Below, in pieces: positions 24,878 to 33,663 of a stretch of 64,000 nt of DNA. The notes beneath the pieces are model-generated. The model was not told the DNA's origin and did no database searches. It saw only the letters and a list, made by a program, of their open reading frames with translations. The stretch comes from Cyanobacteria bacterium CYA (lineage in GTDB: Bacteria > Planctomycetota > Phycisphaerae > Phycisphaerales > UBA1924), in NCBI GenBank assembly GCA_008363215.1, contig RHKP01000020.1, positions 1 to 64,000 of the forward strand, written 5' to 3'. Numbering within the stretch: position 1 is the first letter of the stretch; each line of letters begins with the position of its first letter. The translations under genes and the position numbers were made by a program.

Positions 24878-26176
24878 TTACACCTCAAACCCCGCCCGGA
24901 ACTCAGGCACGATCCACTCCTGGGCCTCGGGCGCATTCTTCACCCGCGCCTGCGCTCCGTCCCATTCGAGCGCCTTACCTGTGCGGAAGGCCACGTTGCC
25001 CAGCAGCACCGCCTCGGCCAGCGCGCCGGAATATTCGAAGTTGCACGTCGTCGGCGTGCCTTCCTTGCACGCCCTGATCCACTCGGCATGATGCCCGATC
25101 GACCCGGGGATCGTCTGGGCGGGGCGCTGGTAGTCGGTAAAGTCGCTCTCCGGCAGCAGCATGTGCCCGCCGTAATCGCTGATGAGCATGCCCTTGTCCC
25201 CGATGAACAACTGCCCGTCGCCCCATTGCAGCGCCGAGCCGTCGGAGCGGCGCAGATTCTTCAGCGCTTCGGGGCGCTTCGAGCCGTCGTACCACCATAC
25301 CGGCAGCACCCCTTTGCCGTCCGGCTGCGGGAAGTCCCAGCGGACCGTGAGCGAATCGGGCGTGCCGACCTCGTGCACAGCAGGCCCCGCGGCCTCGACG
25401 CGCAACGGGTGCCGCAGATCGAGCGCCCAGAAGACCAGGTCCATGTAGTGACAGGCCATGTCGCCCAGCGTCCCGGTGCCGAACTCCCAGAAGCGGCGCC
25501 AGTTGCCCGGGTGCAAGCCGTCGCAATACGGGCGCTGCGGGCGCGGGCCAAGCCACAGGTTCCAGTCAAGGTGGGCCGGGGCCTCCTTCGGCTCGGCGAA
25601 GCGACCGTCCGCCCAACTCTTCCCGCACCACACGTGCGCCTCGGTGACGCGCCCGATGGCCCCGCCCCGGATCAACTCGACCACGCGACGGTAGTTGTCG
25701 CCCGCGTGGATCTGCGTACCCATCTGCGTGGCCAGGTTCTTCGATGCCGCAACCCGCGCCATCGTGCGACACTCGTACACCGAGTGCGCCAATGGCTTCT
25801 CGCAATACAGGTGCAGTCCCCGCCGCAGCGCAAAGGCGCCCGCTGGGCCGTGCACGTGGTCGGGCGTCGAGACCACCACCGCGTCGAGCGACTCGGTGGC
25901 GATCATCTCGCGATAATCGCGGTACAGCGTGGCGCCCTTGAACGCCTGGGCTGCGCCTTCCAGCGTGTTTCGATCCACGTCGCACAGCGCCACGACTTCT
26001 TCGCCCGATACCCCGTTGAGGTTTGCACGGCCTTGCCCGCCCACGCCGACGACGCCAACGCGGAGCCTGGAGTTGGCCAGCGTCGACGCGGCCGACCGCG
26101 GGAGGATCAGCAGCGAGCACGCGGCCCCGCCGGAGGCGAGCAGGAAGTCACGACGAGACACCAGCGTGTGACGCAT
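24878..26176 (-). CDS. Tat-exported Gfo/Idh/MocA-family oxidoreductase
   Basis: 432 residues. The N-terminus SRRDFLLASGGAACSLLILP is a twin-arginine signal, so the NAD(P)-bound enzyme is exported folded; tatC lies at 62250 in this window. Rossmann fold: LRVGVVGVGGQGRAN (near residue 39). The family motif EKPLAHSVYEC carries the catalytic Lys-Pro. Tat-exported members of this family are numerous in planctomycetes and are usually linked to sugar derivative catabolism; the substrate here is unknown. The start ATG has GGAAGG upstream. Confidence 0.88.
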   Translation of the reverse strand: MRHTLVSRRDFLLASGGAACSLLILPRSAASTLANSRLRVGVVGVGGQGRANLNGVSGEEVVALCDVDRNTLEGAAQAFKGATLYRDYREMIATESLDAVVVSTPDHVHGPAGAFALRRGLHLYCEKPLAHSVYECRTMARVAASKNLATQMGTQIHAGDNYRRVVELIRGGAIGRVTEAHVWCGKSWADGRFAEPKEAPAHLDWNLWLGPRPQRPYCDGLHPGNWRRFWEFGTGTLGDMACHYMDLVFWALDLRHPLRVEAAGPAVHEVGTPDSLTVRWDFPQPDGKGVLPVWWYDGSKRPEALKNLRRSDGSALQWGDGQLFIGDKGMLISDYGGHMLLPESDFTDYQRPAQTIPGSIGHHAEWIRACKEGTPTTCNFEYSGALAEAVLLGNVAFRTGKALEWDGAQARVKNAPEAQEWIVPEFRAGFEV

Positions 26177-26284
26177 GCCAACCCTTCCTTCTTCCCCCGG
26201 CGCCGAGTATCTTCACCGCCTGCCGTATGCCGTATGCCGAATCCACCATACAGCAAATCGTCCGCCCGCGCGCACTCACCACGC

Positions 26285-26869
26285 TCACACACGGCGAAAT
26301 CCTACGAACGCCCCCGCGAGCCCGGCGCCGAACGTCGGCAGATACCCGGTGATGAACCCGCCCAGCCCCCTGGTCTGCTCGGTGAACCAGGCGCCGAACG
26401 TGTCGAACCCACCCGAGATCTTCTCCCAGTCCACCTCGATCATGCCAGCGTACTGCAAGCCCGCCAGTCCGAGGATCGCGATGCCCGCGGCCACGAGCGT
26501 CATACGCACGAACATCCGCATCGCGTACCCGACGGCAAAGCCCGCAAAGAACCCGAAGCCCAGGCGGAACACCGCGCCGCTGGTCGAGTCGATGAGACGC
26601 TCGGTCTGCGCCTGCCCGTCGGTGGGCTGGTGGCTGTCGGCGTTTCCGTCCGGGGCAAAACCCTGCACAAGGCTCGATGTTCCCGGCGCCCCGGCACTCG
26701 CGGGCGCCGGCTCGGGCCGGGTGCCGGCGGCGTACACCATCAGCCCCACCCCGCTCAGCGCGATCACCACAGACAGCACCGCCAACGCCTTCTGCCAGGG
26801 GCGCAGGCGCTTGCGCTCCCTCCGCTCACGCGGCTTGCGATCGGCCTTTTCCGCACAGGGCTTGCTCAC
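26285..26869 (-). CDS. FUN14-family membrane protein
   Basis: 194 residues. A basic N-terminus (RKPRERRERKRLRPWQK) is followed by one helix (ALAVLSVVIALSGVGLMVYAAG). A linker leads to the FUN14 core FRLGFGFFAGFAVGYAMRM and RMTLVAAGIAILGLAGLQYAG with VDWEKI, the recognisable FUN14 signature (GYxxK/R, then YxGxIxVDW). The C-terminal segment GFITGYLPTFGAGLAGAFVGF is glycine-patterned. The function of bacterial FUN14 proteins is unknown. Convergent genes are absent; the tRNA-Arg gene begins 47 bases upstream on the other strand. Confidence 0.7.
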   Translation of the reverse strand: MSKPCAEKADRKPRERRERKRLRPWQKALAVLSVVIALSGVGLMVYAAGTRPEPAPASAGAPGTSSLVQGFAPDGNADSHQPTDGQAQTERLIDSTSGAVFRLGFGFFAGFAVGYAMRMFVRMTLVAAGIAILGLAGLQYAGMIEVDWEKISGGFDTFGAWFTEQTRGLGGFITGYLPTFGAGLAGAFVGFRRV

Positions 26870-26915
26870 GGTGCTCTCCGGTCAGGCCCGGGGTCGAATA
26901 GACTCTGGGCGCGTT

Positions 26916-26989
26916 GCCCCCGTAGCTCAGCAGGATAGAGCGACGGTTTCCTAAACCGTAGGTCAGAGGTTCGAGTCCTCTCGGGGGTG
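26916..26989 (+). tRNA. tRNA-Arg (anticodon CCT)
   Basis: 74 nt. Acceptor stem GCCCCCG/CGGGGGT (one G-U pair), D stem GCTC/GAGC, anticodon stem ACGGT/ACCGT with loop TTCCTAA (anticodon CCT, reads AGG), T arm AGAGG-TTCGAGT-CCTCT and discriminator G. The CCA end is not encoded. The flanks show no integrase or duplicated T-arm half, so no element appears inserted here. Confidence 0.95.
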
Positions 26990-27018
26990 TTCGAGGCACC
27001 GGAACATCTGTCGGCCGC

Positions 27019-28101
27019 TCAGGGGCGGTCGCTCGGGGCGCCCGGATCGTCCGAGTCCCCGTTCCCGCCCGCGTCGTCGGATTTCCCGTCGTCGCCCTGG
27101 TCGCCCGGCTTTTCATCGTCGGGCGTATCCTCGTCGGAGGTTGCATCCCCGGGCTGAACGGGCGGCTGATCGTCCGCCGGGTCGGCGGCGGGGTCGGCCG
27201 GTTGATCTGTGGCCGGGTCGGCAGGTTGGTCACCCGGAGGAGCCGACTGCTCTTCGCCGGGTTGTCCGCGACGATGGCGCGGCTGTTCTTCTTCAGGCGG
27301 TACTTCGCCCTCACGCAGCGTCTTGACCATCTGCGCGATCATGCTGTTGATGCGGATCTTCTGGTGCCCTGATGCGTGCTGACCCACGCCGTTGTTGAGG
27401 AACGTGATCATCCGCACCGTGTTCTCGACGGGCATACGCCCGGACTGGACGAACTCAAGGTCGCGCTGCGCCTGGCGCCGGCCTTCGATCAGCCGGTCCT
27501 CGTCGGAGATGTTCCGTTCCTCCCCGGCCACCTTTTCCAGCGTCTTTTGAAACTCGATGAAGGTGTTCTCGACGTACCGGTCGCGTTCAGCCGGCTCGGC
27601 CCGCGGGTTGAAATCCTCCGCGTATTTGTCAAACAGGTCGACCGCCAGCAGCGAGGCGTTCTTCTCGAACTGCGTGCGCACCTCGCCGGTGATCTGGGCG
27701 GCAAAGGCCGCCATCAGAAGTGACTGATCGGCATCGATCGACTTGAGACGCTTGACCAGTTCGGCGATCAGTTCCAGGCGCTGCTCGACCGGCAGTTTGT
27801 TGAACTCGTCGGTCAGCAGGGTGTAGTTGAACAGCACATCGATGTTGGCGGTGCGAAAGTCCGGCTGCGGCGTCGGGCGGAAGTAGAAGAACGCGCCGAC
27901 CGCCACGCCCAGCGCCAGCGCGCCGGCGGCGATCCCTACGCCCAGGCGCGCCCGCGGGCGCGACCACAGCGCAGCGAATCCGGCGCGCAGTCGCGCATCG
28001 ACGCGGCGGTCCCAACGCATGCGCCCGGGTCGCGATGCGGTGAGTGGCGCCGGGCCGTCGTCCAGCAGTGATTCAAGTCGGCGCGGAGGTTCGTTGGTCA
28101 T
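27019..28101 (-). CDS. single-pass membrane protein with long acidic tail
   Basis: 360 residues. A cytosolic N-terminus with several Arg leads to one membrane helix (LGVGIAAGALALGVAVGAFFYF, about residues 52-73). A helical domain follows (FRTANIDVLFNYTLLTDEFNKL ... FEKNASLLAVDLFDKYAEDF), and the last 90 residues are a Pro/Asp/Gly-rich disordered tail (PADPATDQPADPAADPADDQ). I do not recognise the family. It is the third gene of a minus-strand operon, starting 9 bases after the broken pseudopilin gene ends, so it may serve the same secretion-type machinery. Confidence 0.6.
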   Translation of the reverse strand: MTNEPPRRLESLLDDGPAPLTASRPGRMRWDRRVDARLRAGFAALWSRPRARLGVGIAAGALALGVAVGAFFYFRPTPQPDFRTANIDVLFNYTLLTDEFNKLPVEQRLELIAELVKRLKSIDADQSLLMAAFAAQITGEVRTQFEKNASLLAVDLFDKYAEDFNPRAEPAERDRYVENTFIEFQKTLEKVAGEERNISDEDRLIEGRRQAQRDLEFVQSGRMPVENTVRMITFLNNGVGQHASGHQKIRINSMIAQMVKTLREGEVPPEEEQPRHRRGQPGEEQSAPPGDQPADPATDQPADPAADPADDQPPVQPGDATSDEDTPDDEKPGDQGDDGKSDDAGGNGDSDDPGAPSDRP

Positions 28102-28110
28102 GGCTGATTC

Positions 28111-28825
28111 TCACGGCGCGCCCGGCAGCCCGCTGAGGCGCACGATGTCGGTGAACAGTTCGACGAGCAACTCGGTGTCCTGGGTCATGTTGATCTCGGC
28201 CCAGTCGGCACGAGAGTCGGAGATGTACAGCGCGTTGGCGCCCATGCCGCCGGTGCGCGGGTGGAAGGCGGCCTGCGGATCGTCCTCGAGCATGCACGCA
28301 TCGACGAGAAAGGGGAGTTCCTTGCCCTTTTCCTTCCACAGATCCCACACACGCGCGACCACACGCGGGCTGATCTGCATGTTGTACACCAGGTTGGTGA
28401 ACTGGAACACCGCGCCGGGTGTGTAGTAGTAACTGGTGCCGTATTGCTCCCAGTACCGGTCGGTGTGGCGCCCATCGTCGCCCGGGCAGAAGTACGGCGC
28501 CTCGACCAGGAACGGGGCCGTGTCGGGGTCGGGATAGGAAGGATCGCGGCGCGGAGTGGGGGCGTCCACGTAGTCGCCCAGGAGGCTGAGCAGCGTCACG
28601 TCGTTGTTGGGGTTGACCTGTCCGCCGTCCTGGATCGGCTCGACCAGCGGAAAGGCGCCCTGCGAGGACTGATCCATGTACATCGTCGTCGCCTGGCCCA
28701 GCGAGCGCAGGTTGTTCAGGCACCCGGTACGGCGCGAACTGTATCAGGATGCCGATGATGGCGATCACCACCAGCAACTCGATGAGCGTGAAAGCAAGGC
28801 GGGGGTCGCGCGCGTGTCTGGTCAT
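28111..28825 (-). pseudogene. pseudopilin (type II secretion-like), internal deletion and frameshift
   Basis: It starts at 28825 with a perfect prepilin signal, RLAFTLIELLVVIAIIGILI. The usual continuation (VLLPALxxARE...) is missing. After GGCATCCTGATA the DNA continues in another frame as SSRRTGCLNNLRSLGQATT and MYMDQSSQGAF, running intact to 28111. Re-joining the frames gives a normal pseudopilin of about 240 residues minus roughly 15. As written, translation from 28825 leaves the correct frame after residue 31. Its start overlaps the upstream lipoprotein stop (ATGA). The downstream part is undamaged, so the lesion is recent, or it is an assembly error. Confidence 0.75.
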
Positions 28826-29448
28826 ACGGGCAGTCGGAGCATGAACCCTTCGTGCAGCTTCTCGTCCACGATTCGCTTGGCCGTGGAAGTCTGCACACTT
28901 CTCAATGTATCGGCATGGCGTTGTATTGCGGAACGGAACTGTTCATCTTTCTCCGAGGCCTTGGCGATGCTGACGGCGATCGAACCGGCCGCCCGCTTGA
29001 GTTGGCTCGCCCGGAAGACGGCCGCCAGCAGGGCGCCGACCAGAAGTGCCGGGCTGCGCAAGGGTTCCGGCAAGAGGGGCACGGCTTCGCTCGCCACTTG
29101 CTGGATGACGGCGTCCGGCGAATGTTCGGCCGCCAACACGCGGTCAAGGGCGGCGATGGCCTGATCGAGTTCGGCAAGGCGCGCGGCCAGAGCGATCGCG
29201 GCCTGCCCGGACGCCTCGGCCAGAACCGGGTCAGATTGGACCTGTGCGTCCGTTTCCAGGCGCTCCACCTCGGTCGCCAGTTCCGATCGGACGGCCACCG
29301 CCCGCTCGCGCAGGGCGGCCAGGTGAGCGCTGTCGACACACCCGGAAAGCGGGAGCGTCAGCCCCAGACACAGGACCAGACAGAGGAACAGACGAGCGCC
29401 CAGCGAGACGACGTGGAATCCGGACAGAGCCAAACGTGAGTGGAGCAT
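28822..29448 (-). CDS. lipoprotein, function unknown
   Basis: 208 residues from ATG 29448; a second in-frame ATG is at 29469. The signal LFLCLVLCLGLTLPLSGC ends in a lipobox, so it is lipid-anchored and secreted. The rest is almost all helical and Ala/Glu-rich (LRERAVAVRSELATEVERLE), with a hydrophobic stretch SPALLVGALLAAVFRASQLKRA. First gene of a three-gene minus operon with the pseudopilin and the acidic-tail membrane protein. No family recognised. Confidence 0.6.
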   Translation of the reverse strand: MLHSRLALSGFHVVSLGARLFLCLVLCLGLTLPLSGCVDSAHLAALRERAVAVRSELATEVERLETDAQVQSDPVLAEASGQAAIALAARLAELDQAIAALDRVLAAEHSPDAVIQQVASEAVPLLPEPLRSPALLVGALLAAVFRASQLKRAAGSIAVSIAKASEKDEQFRSAIQRHADTLRSVQTSTAKRIVDEKLHEGFMLRLPV

Positions 29449-29469
29449 GGAGCCCTCCTGCGGCCGCAC

Positions 29470-29799
29470 GTGTGCGACAGGTCCGGACGTGCGGAATCGT
29501 CCGGGCGAGGGGGAGGGGGGACTGCGGGCTCACGATACCTCGGGGGCGGGGAGATGCAAGAGGCTGGGGGTGCAGGGGCGCGTTTGTGCGCGCGCGGGCG
29601 GAAGGCGCGGGCGCGGAATCCGAAAATCGCGGACTTGGGAAGGGGCAGGTGGAAGTCGCTACACGCAAATCCCGACGCGCAGGCAGTCAGCGGGATGACC
29701 TGGGGTTGCCGGTGTCCGGGCGTGCATCTGTCGAGACCGGCCCGGCACGGGCCGGCTTGCGCGTCGACTTCGGAGAAGTCGACCCACCCGGGGAGCGCC
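29470..29799. other. intergenic region with repeat, no gene seen
   Basis: About 330 bases between the lipoprotein start (minus) and the end of the BFD-like gene. It holds the GTCGACTTC palindrome at 29763-29783 and a GC palindrome GGCCCGGCACGGGCC near 29740. Reading frames crossing it have no credible start or homology. Confidence 0.6.
29763..29783. repeat. GTCGACTTC inverted repeat, copy 1
   Basis: Perfect palindromic hairpin: nine-base arms GTCGACTTC and GAAGTCGAC around GGA. On the opposite strand it is followed by GCAAGCCGGCCCG. A second copy with the same following module lies at 38826-38846. Confidence 0.65.
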
Positions 29800-30099
29800 T
29801 TATTCGGCTCCATCTTCCGGCCGCTGGTCCGATCCGTCTTCGGGTCGCTGGCCGGTCTTGCGATAGGTGGTGCGGCGGTCGGCGTATTGCTCGGGGGTGA
29901 TGCGCAGGTCGGGGGTGCGGCCTCGCTGGTGGTCGGCGTGGAGTTTCTGGAGGTAGGGGACGCACCAACCGCAGCCGGTCCCGGCGCCGAGGCATTCGGA
30001 GATCAACGACGCGACCGGGGGATCCTCGCGTTCGACGAACGCGCGGATCTTGCGGAGGGATACATGGAAGCACAGACATACGTCGTCGTCGGGGTCCAC
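29800..30099 (-). CDS. BFD-like [2Fe-2S] protein
   Basis: 99 residues starting at GTG 30099. The cysteines C-L-C near residue 8 (VCLCFHV) and C-G-W-C (GTGCGWCVPYL, near residue 42) match the four-Cys bacterioferritin-associated ferredoxin fold, in which the domain binds a 2Fe-2S cluster. BFD proteins release iron from bacterioferritin or serve as regulatory or electron-transfer modules. No ferritin gene is adjacent. The last 30 residues (RKTGQRPEDGSDQRPEDGAE) are a polar tail with a duplicated QRPEDG unit. Confidence 0.8.
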   Translation of the reverse strand: MDPDDDVCLCFHVSLRKIRAFVEREDPPVASLISECLGAGTGCGWCVPYLQKLHADHQRGRTPDLRITPEQYADRRTTYRKTGQRPEDGSDQRPEDGAE

Positions 30100-30218
30100 G
30101 CGTCGAGTCTAGGTGCGGACGGGGGAGTTCTTGCTGCACGGTGGATCGGCAACAGCGGCGGACTTTGGGCCGGTGGCGCTGCCGGTGACGCGCAGGACGC
30201 CTGTCTGAACCGTCGGGC

Positions 30219-30977
30219 TCAGCGAAGGCTCTCGATCAGTTCGAGCACTCCCTCGGCCAGCGGGCGAGAGGCGACCTGGTCGGCGTGGGGCTTGAGTGTT
30301 TCGGCCGCATTGGCGGGGCAGCCGAACCACGCGACGCGATCCCGGATGAACAGGTCGCTTGTGGTGTCGCCGATGCCGGCGAGTCGATCGCGGTGCAGTT
30401 GATGCGAGGCGATGATGCGGTCAATAGCGGTTGCCTTGCTGACGTGTCTGAGGTCAACGTTGATGCAGGTCCAGGTCATGGAGACGCGCATGGGCCAGTT
30501 GTGTTGGGCGATGAGTGCCTCGATGCGCGGGACCACTTCGTGGGCGAGGTAGTCCACATCGTCGTGGAAGACCGTGGCCGATGCGTGCTTGCCCAGTTGC
30601 AGAAAGCAGCCTGCCGGCCCGAGTTCGGTTTCCACCCAGCGTTCAAAGTCACGGACAGCGGCGAGGTGGTCCGGCGTGATGGCGGGGTCCATGTGCCAGC
30701 GATGGGCAACGAACTCATAGACCCAGACGCCGTTCTCGCAGGCCGCCAGCGGACAGTCCAGGGCCCGGCAGACGGCTTCGGCGTAGGGCTGGGGACGCCC
30801 GGTACAGAGGATGAGCACAGGGCGATCGGCGTGGTCGAGCGCGGCGCGGTTGTAGGCGGCGACCTGTGCCAGGGCGCGCAGGTCGGCAGCGTGGGCGTCC
30901 TCGGGCATGAGACACCCGTCGACATCGCAGAAGACGGCGTCAAAACGCCGGGCAGGAGTTGGCCTTAGGCTTTGCAT
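30219..30977 (-). CDS. HAD-superfamily hydrolase
   Basis: 252 residues from ATG 30977; longer versions in the same frame have no support. Motif I is FDAVFCDVDGCLMPED (nucleophile and acid-base Asp, residues about 16-18), motif II is LCTGRPQP, and motif IV is GIGDTTSDLFIRDR. The capping region is large and inserted after motif II (type C2), as in Cof-type or mannosyl-3-phosphoglycerate / trehalose-phosphate phosphatases. A small-molecule phosphatase in the cytosol is likely; the substrate cannot be read from the sequence. Confidence 0.82.
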   Translation of the reverse strand: MQSLRPTPARRFDAVFCDVDGCLMPEDAHAADLRALAQVAAYNRAALDHADRPVLILCTGRPQPYAEAVCRALDCPLAACENGVWVYEFVAHRWHMDPAITPDHLAAVRDFERWVETELGPAGCFLQLGKHASATVFHDDVDYLAHEVVPRIEALIAQHNWPMRVSMTWTCINVDLRHVSKATAIDRIIASHQLHRDRLAGIGDTTSDLFIRDRVAWFGCPANAAETLKPHADQVASRPLAEGVLELIESLR

Positions 30978-31091
30978 GGTCGGCGACTGTACGCGGGTGT
31001 CAAACCGGGAGCGGCGCTGGGGGATTTCCGGGGGTGAAAGTGACAGCGGTTCTCGGCCAATGAGCGGGAACCCGGGATTGGAGATTGTGCG

Positions 31092-31958
31092 ATGAAGCGA
31101 ATCATGACAGTGGCGTTGGCGGCGGGGGCGGGCTTGCTTCTGGGTGGGTGCCGGTGGCAGCAGGCAAGCGTCACCCGGACCGACTTGCTCACCTACCCGC
31201 ATCAGAGCGGGAGCGGGTTGAACGTCGAAGTGGCCAACGGGTCGATTGACGTCACGCGGGGCGGAGAAGCGGTCTCGATCGAGGCGAAGATCAGGGCGGT
31301 CACGCAGGCAAGGCTGGATGCGACGCAGGTCGTGGCGACGCGTCAGAGCGACGGGACGCTGAACATCCGCATCAACTGGCCTGAGGGCGGGCGGAAGGGC
31401 AATGAGGGGTGCAGTCTGGCGATCGTGATGCCGGACGCGGGGGAGATCGAACTAGAGACGAGCAACGGGGCGCTGAAGGTCGAGGGGGTCGGCAGGGACG
31501 TGACGTTGCACACGAGCAACGGTGCGATCAGCGTTGCCGGCGTGAGCGGCGGGGTGCAGGCGCGCACAAGCAACGGGCGCGTCGTGGTGAGCGACGTGCC
31601 GGGCGCGGTGCTGGCCGAGTCGAGCAACGGCGCGATGGAACTGGTCGGACTGGGCGGCTCAGTCCGGGGCTCGACATCAAACGGAGCGGTGACGGTGCGA
31701 TTGAGCGAAGAGAGTGCAGGGCCTGTGGATGTGCACTCGTCGAACGGCGCGGTGCGGGTGGAAGTAGGAGCGGGCTTTCAGGGCGAGTTGGATGCGTCGA
31801 CGTCGAACGGCGGGCTCCGGGCCGAGGGATTTGAAGGTGCCAAGTCAGTCGAGATCGGCAAGCGCTGGGCCAAGATCTGCTTCGAGGGCGAAGGCACGTC
31901 AAAGATCCGGACGAGCAACGGGTCGGTGACGCTGTTGCGCCGGGGCGCGCCGGGGTGA
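31092..31958 (+). CDS. DUF4097-type beta-helix lipoprotein
   Basis: 288 residues. The lipoprotein signal VALAAGAGLLLGGC gives Cys20 as the lipid site. The exported part is a regular beta-repeat array in which each turn contains a SNGA/SNGR unit (TSNGALKVEG, TSNGAISVAG, TSNGRVVVSD, SSNGAMELVG, TSNGAVTVRL and so on), the hallmark of DUF4097/adhesin-like solenoids. At least eight units are visible. The domain is common in bacterial surface or envelope-stress proteins, but its ligand is unknown. Confidence 0.8.
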   Translation: MKRIMTVALAAGAGLLLGGCRWQQASVTRTDLLTYPHQSGSGLNVEVANGSIDVTRGGEAVSIEAKIRAVTQARLDATQVVATRQSDGTLNIRINWPEGGRKGNEGCSLAIVMPDAGEIELETSNGALKVEGVGRDVTLHTSNGAISVAGVSGGVQARTSNGRVVVSDVPGAVLAESSNGAMELVGLGGSVRGSTSNGAVTVRLSEESAGPVDVHSSNGAVRVEVGAGFQGELDASTSNGGLRAEGFEGAKSVEIGKRWAKICFEGEGTSKIRTSNGSVTLLRRGAPG

Positions 31959-32208
31959 TAGGGCTGTGATCGCCTTCTGTTTTTAGAATCCAGGTTCTGG
32001 TCACGGCAGACGTGTTCTGGTATGCTCGGGTGTTCCCGTGGCGAGAGGCTGCCGGGTTCCCGATGGGAGCCGGGCGACCTTTGGGCGGCCCTGTGGGGGG
32101 TTGTCCGACGTGGCGGGGCACTTGGGTCGGCGTCGTGTGCGGGCGTCCTGGCGGTGGGTCGGGGCGTGGGCGCGGGCGGGGCCACAATCCGGAAGGAGCG
32201 TGACCACC

Positions 32209-33618
32209 ATGGTGCAATCCACCAACGGACACGGGTCTGCGGGGTATCAGGCTGTCACCCGCGCCAATGTCCATAAGTTGAGTCAGTGGGAGGGTTTGTC
32301 AAGCGAAGTGCGCGAAGCGATCGAGGTGGTTTCGACGGTGCTTCCGTTCCGGGTCAACCGGTACGTGGTGGATGAGTTGATCGACTGGTCGCGCGTGCCC
32401 GATGACCCGATGTTCCAGTTGACATTCCCTCAACGGGGGATGCTCGGGGAAGACGATTACGACTCGATGCTGGCGGTGGTGCGCTCGCACCGGCTGGGCA
32501 ACACGAGCAAGGCGGAGTTGGAGTCCGAGGCCAATCGGATTCGACGAGCCCTGAATCCCCATCCGGCAGGGCAGATGACACACAATGTGCCGACGTTGGT
32601 GAGTGAAGAGGGCGAGGCCGAGGTGTTGCGGGGGGTGCAGCACAAGTACGCCGAGACAGTTCTCTTTTTTCCAAGTCAGGGGCAGACGTGTCATGCGTAC
32701 TGCACATTTTGTTTCCGGTGGGCGCAGTTCGTGGGGATGGAGGATCTGAAGTTTGCCAGCCGCGAGGTTGAGCCGCTGGTGCGGTACCTGCGTCAGCACC
32801 CGGAAGTGACGGACGTACTGATCACGGGCGGCGATCCGATGGTGATGAAGTCGCGTGTGCTGGGCGAGTACATCCGTCCGCTGCTGGAGATCGAGAGCGT
32901 GCGAACGGTCCGGATCGGGACCAAGTCGGTGGCGTACTGGCCGCAGCGATACGTGAGCGACGATGACGCGGACGAGTGTCTGGATCTGTTTGAGTCGGTA
33001 GTGCAGAGCGGGCGTCACCTGGCGATCATGGGGCACTATTCGCATCCGGTGGAGTTGTCGACGGATGTGGCGCGGCAGGCGCTGGTGCGGATCCGCGGGA
33101 CAGGGGCCAATGTGCGGATGCAGAGCCCGGTGGTGCGGCACGTCAACGACGAACCGTGGGCGTGGGCCGAGTTGTGGCGGGCGGGGGTTCAACTCGGCGC
33201 GGTGCCGTACTACTTTTTCGTAGAGCGGGACACGGGGGCCAAGCGGTATTTCGAGTTGCCCTTGGCGCGGTGCTGGGAGATTTTCCGTCGTGCGTACGGG
33301 CAGGTGTCGGGGATGGCGCGGACAGTGCGGGGGCCTTCGATGAGTGCGTTCCCCGGCAAGGTGCAGGTGCTGGGGGTGGCGCAGGTCGGAGGTGAGAAGG
33401 CGTTCATGCTCGAGTACCTGCAGGCGCGGGATCCCTTGCTGGTGAGGCGCCCGTTCTTCGCCCGCTTTGATCCGCAGGCAACCTGGTTCGACCAGTTGAA
33501 GCCGTTGACGTTCGCAGACGCGCGCTTCTGGCCGAGCGGGCAGGGGTCGGGCGGCGTCTCCCTGCGTGTGCGCGGGGAGATGTGCTCCGAGGCGCACGGG
33601 GAGATCAGCGCACACTGA
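32209..33618 (+). CDS. KamA/lysine 2,3-aminomutase-family radical SAM enzyme
   Basis: 469 residues from ATG 32209 with GGAAGGAG 10 bases upstream; an in-frame ATG at 32038 is rejected because it gives no conserved extension. The radical-SAM cluster motif is CHAYCTFCFRW (CxxxCxxC, near residue 163), followed by the SAM-binding ITGGDPMVMKS. A Lys in SAFPGKVQV near the C-terminus aligns with the PLP Lys of aminomutases by inference. The family moves the alpha-amino group of lysine or related residues to the beta carbon. A larger family of uncharacterised KamA-like proteins exists, and the cysteine context CTFCFRW departs from the CRYCFRR of LAM. Confidence 0.75.
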   Translation: MVQSTNGHGSAGYQAVTRANVHKLSQWEGLSSEVREAIEVVSTVLPFRVNRYVVDELIDWSRVPDDPMFQLTFPQRGMLGEDDYDSMLAVVRSHRLGNTSKAELESEANRIRRALNPHPAGQMTHNVPTLVSEEGEAEVLRGVQHKYAETVLFFPSQGQTCHAYCTFCFRWAQFVGMEDLKFASREVEPLVRYLRQHPEVTDVLITGGDPMVMKSRVLGEYIRPLLEIESVRTVRIGTKSVAYWPQRYVSDDDADECLDLFESVVQSGRHLAIMGHYSHPVELSTDVARQALVRIRGTGANVRMQSPVVRHVNDEPWAWAELWRAGVQLGAVPYYFFVERDTGAKRYFELPLARCWEIFRRAYGQVSGMARTVRGPSMSAFPGKVQVLGVAQVGGEKAFMLEYLQARDPLLVRRPFFARFDPQATWFDQLKPLTFADARFWPSGQGSGGVSLRVRGEMCSEAHGEISAH

Positions 33619-33663
33619 GCGCCTGGGTCGGGCCAAGGGCGCTCGCCTAGGCTCACCGCGCCG

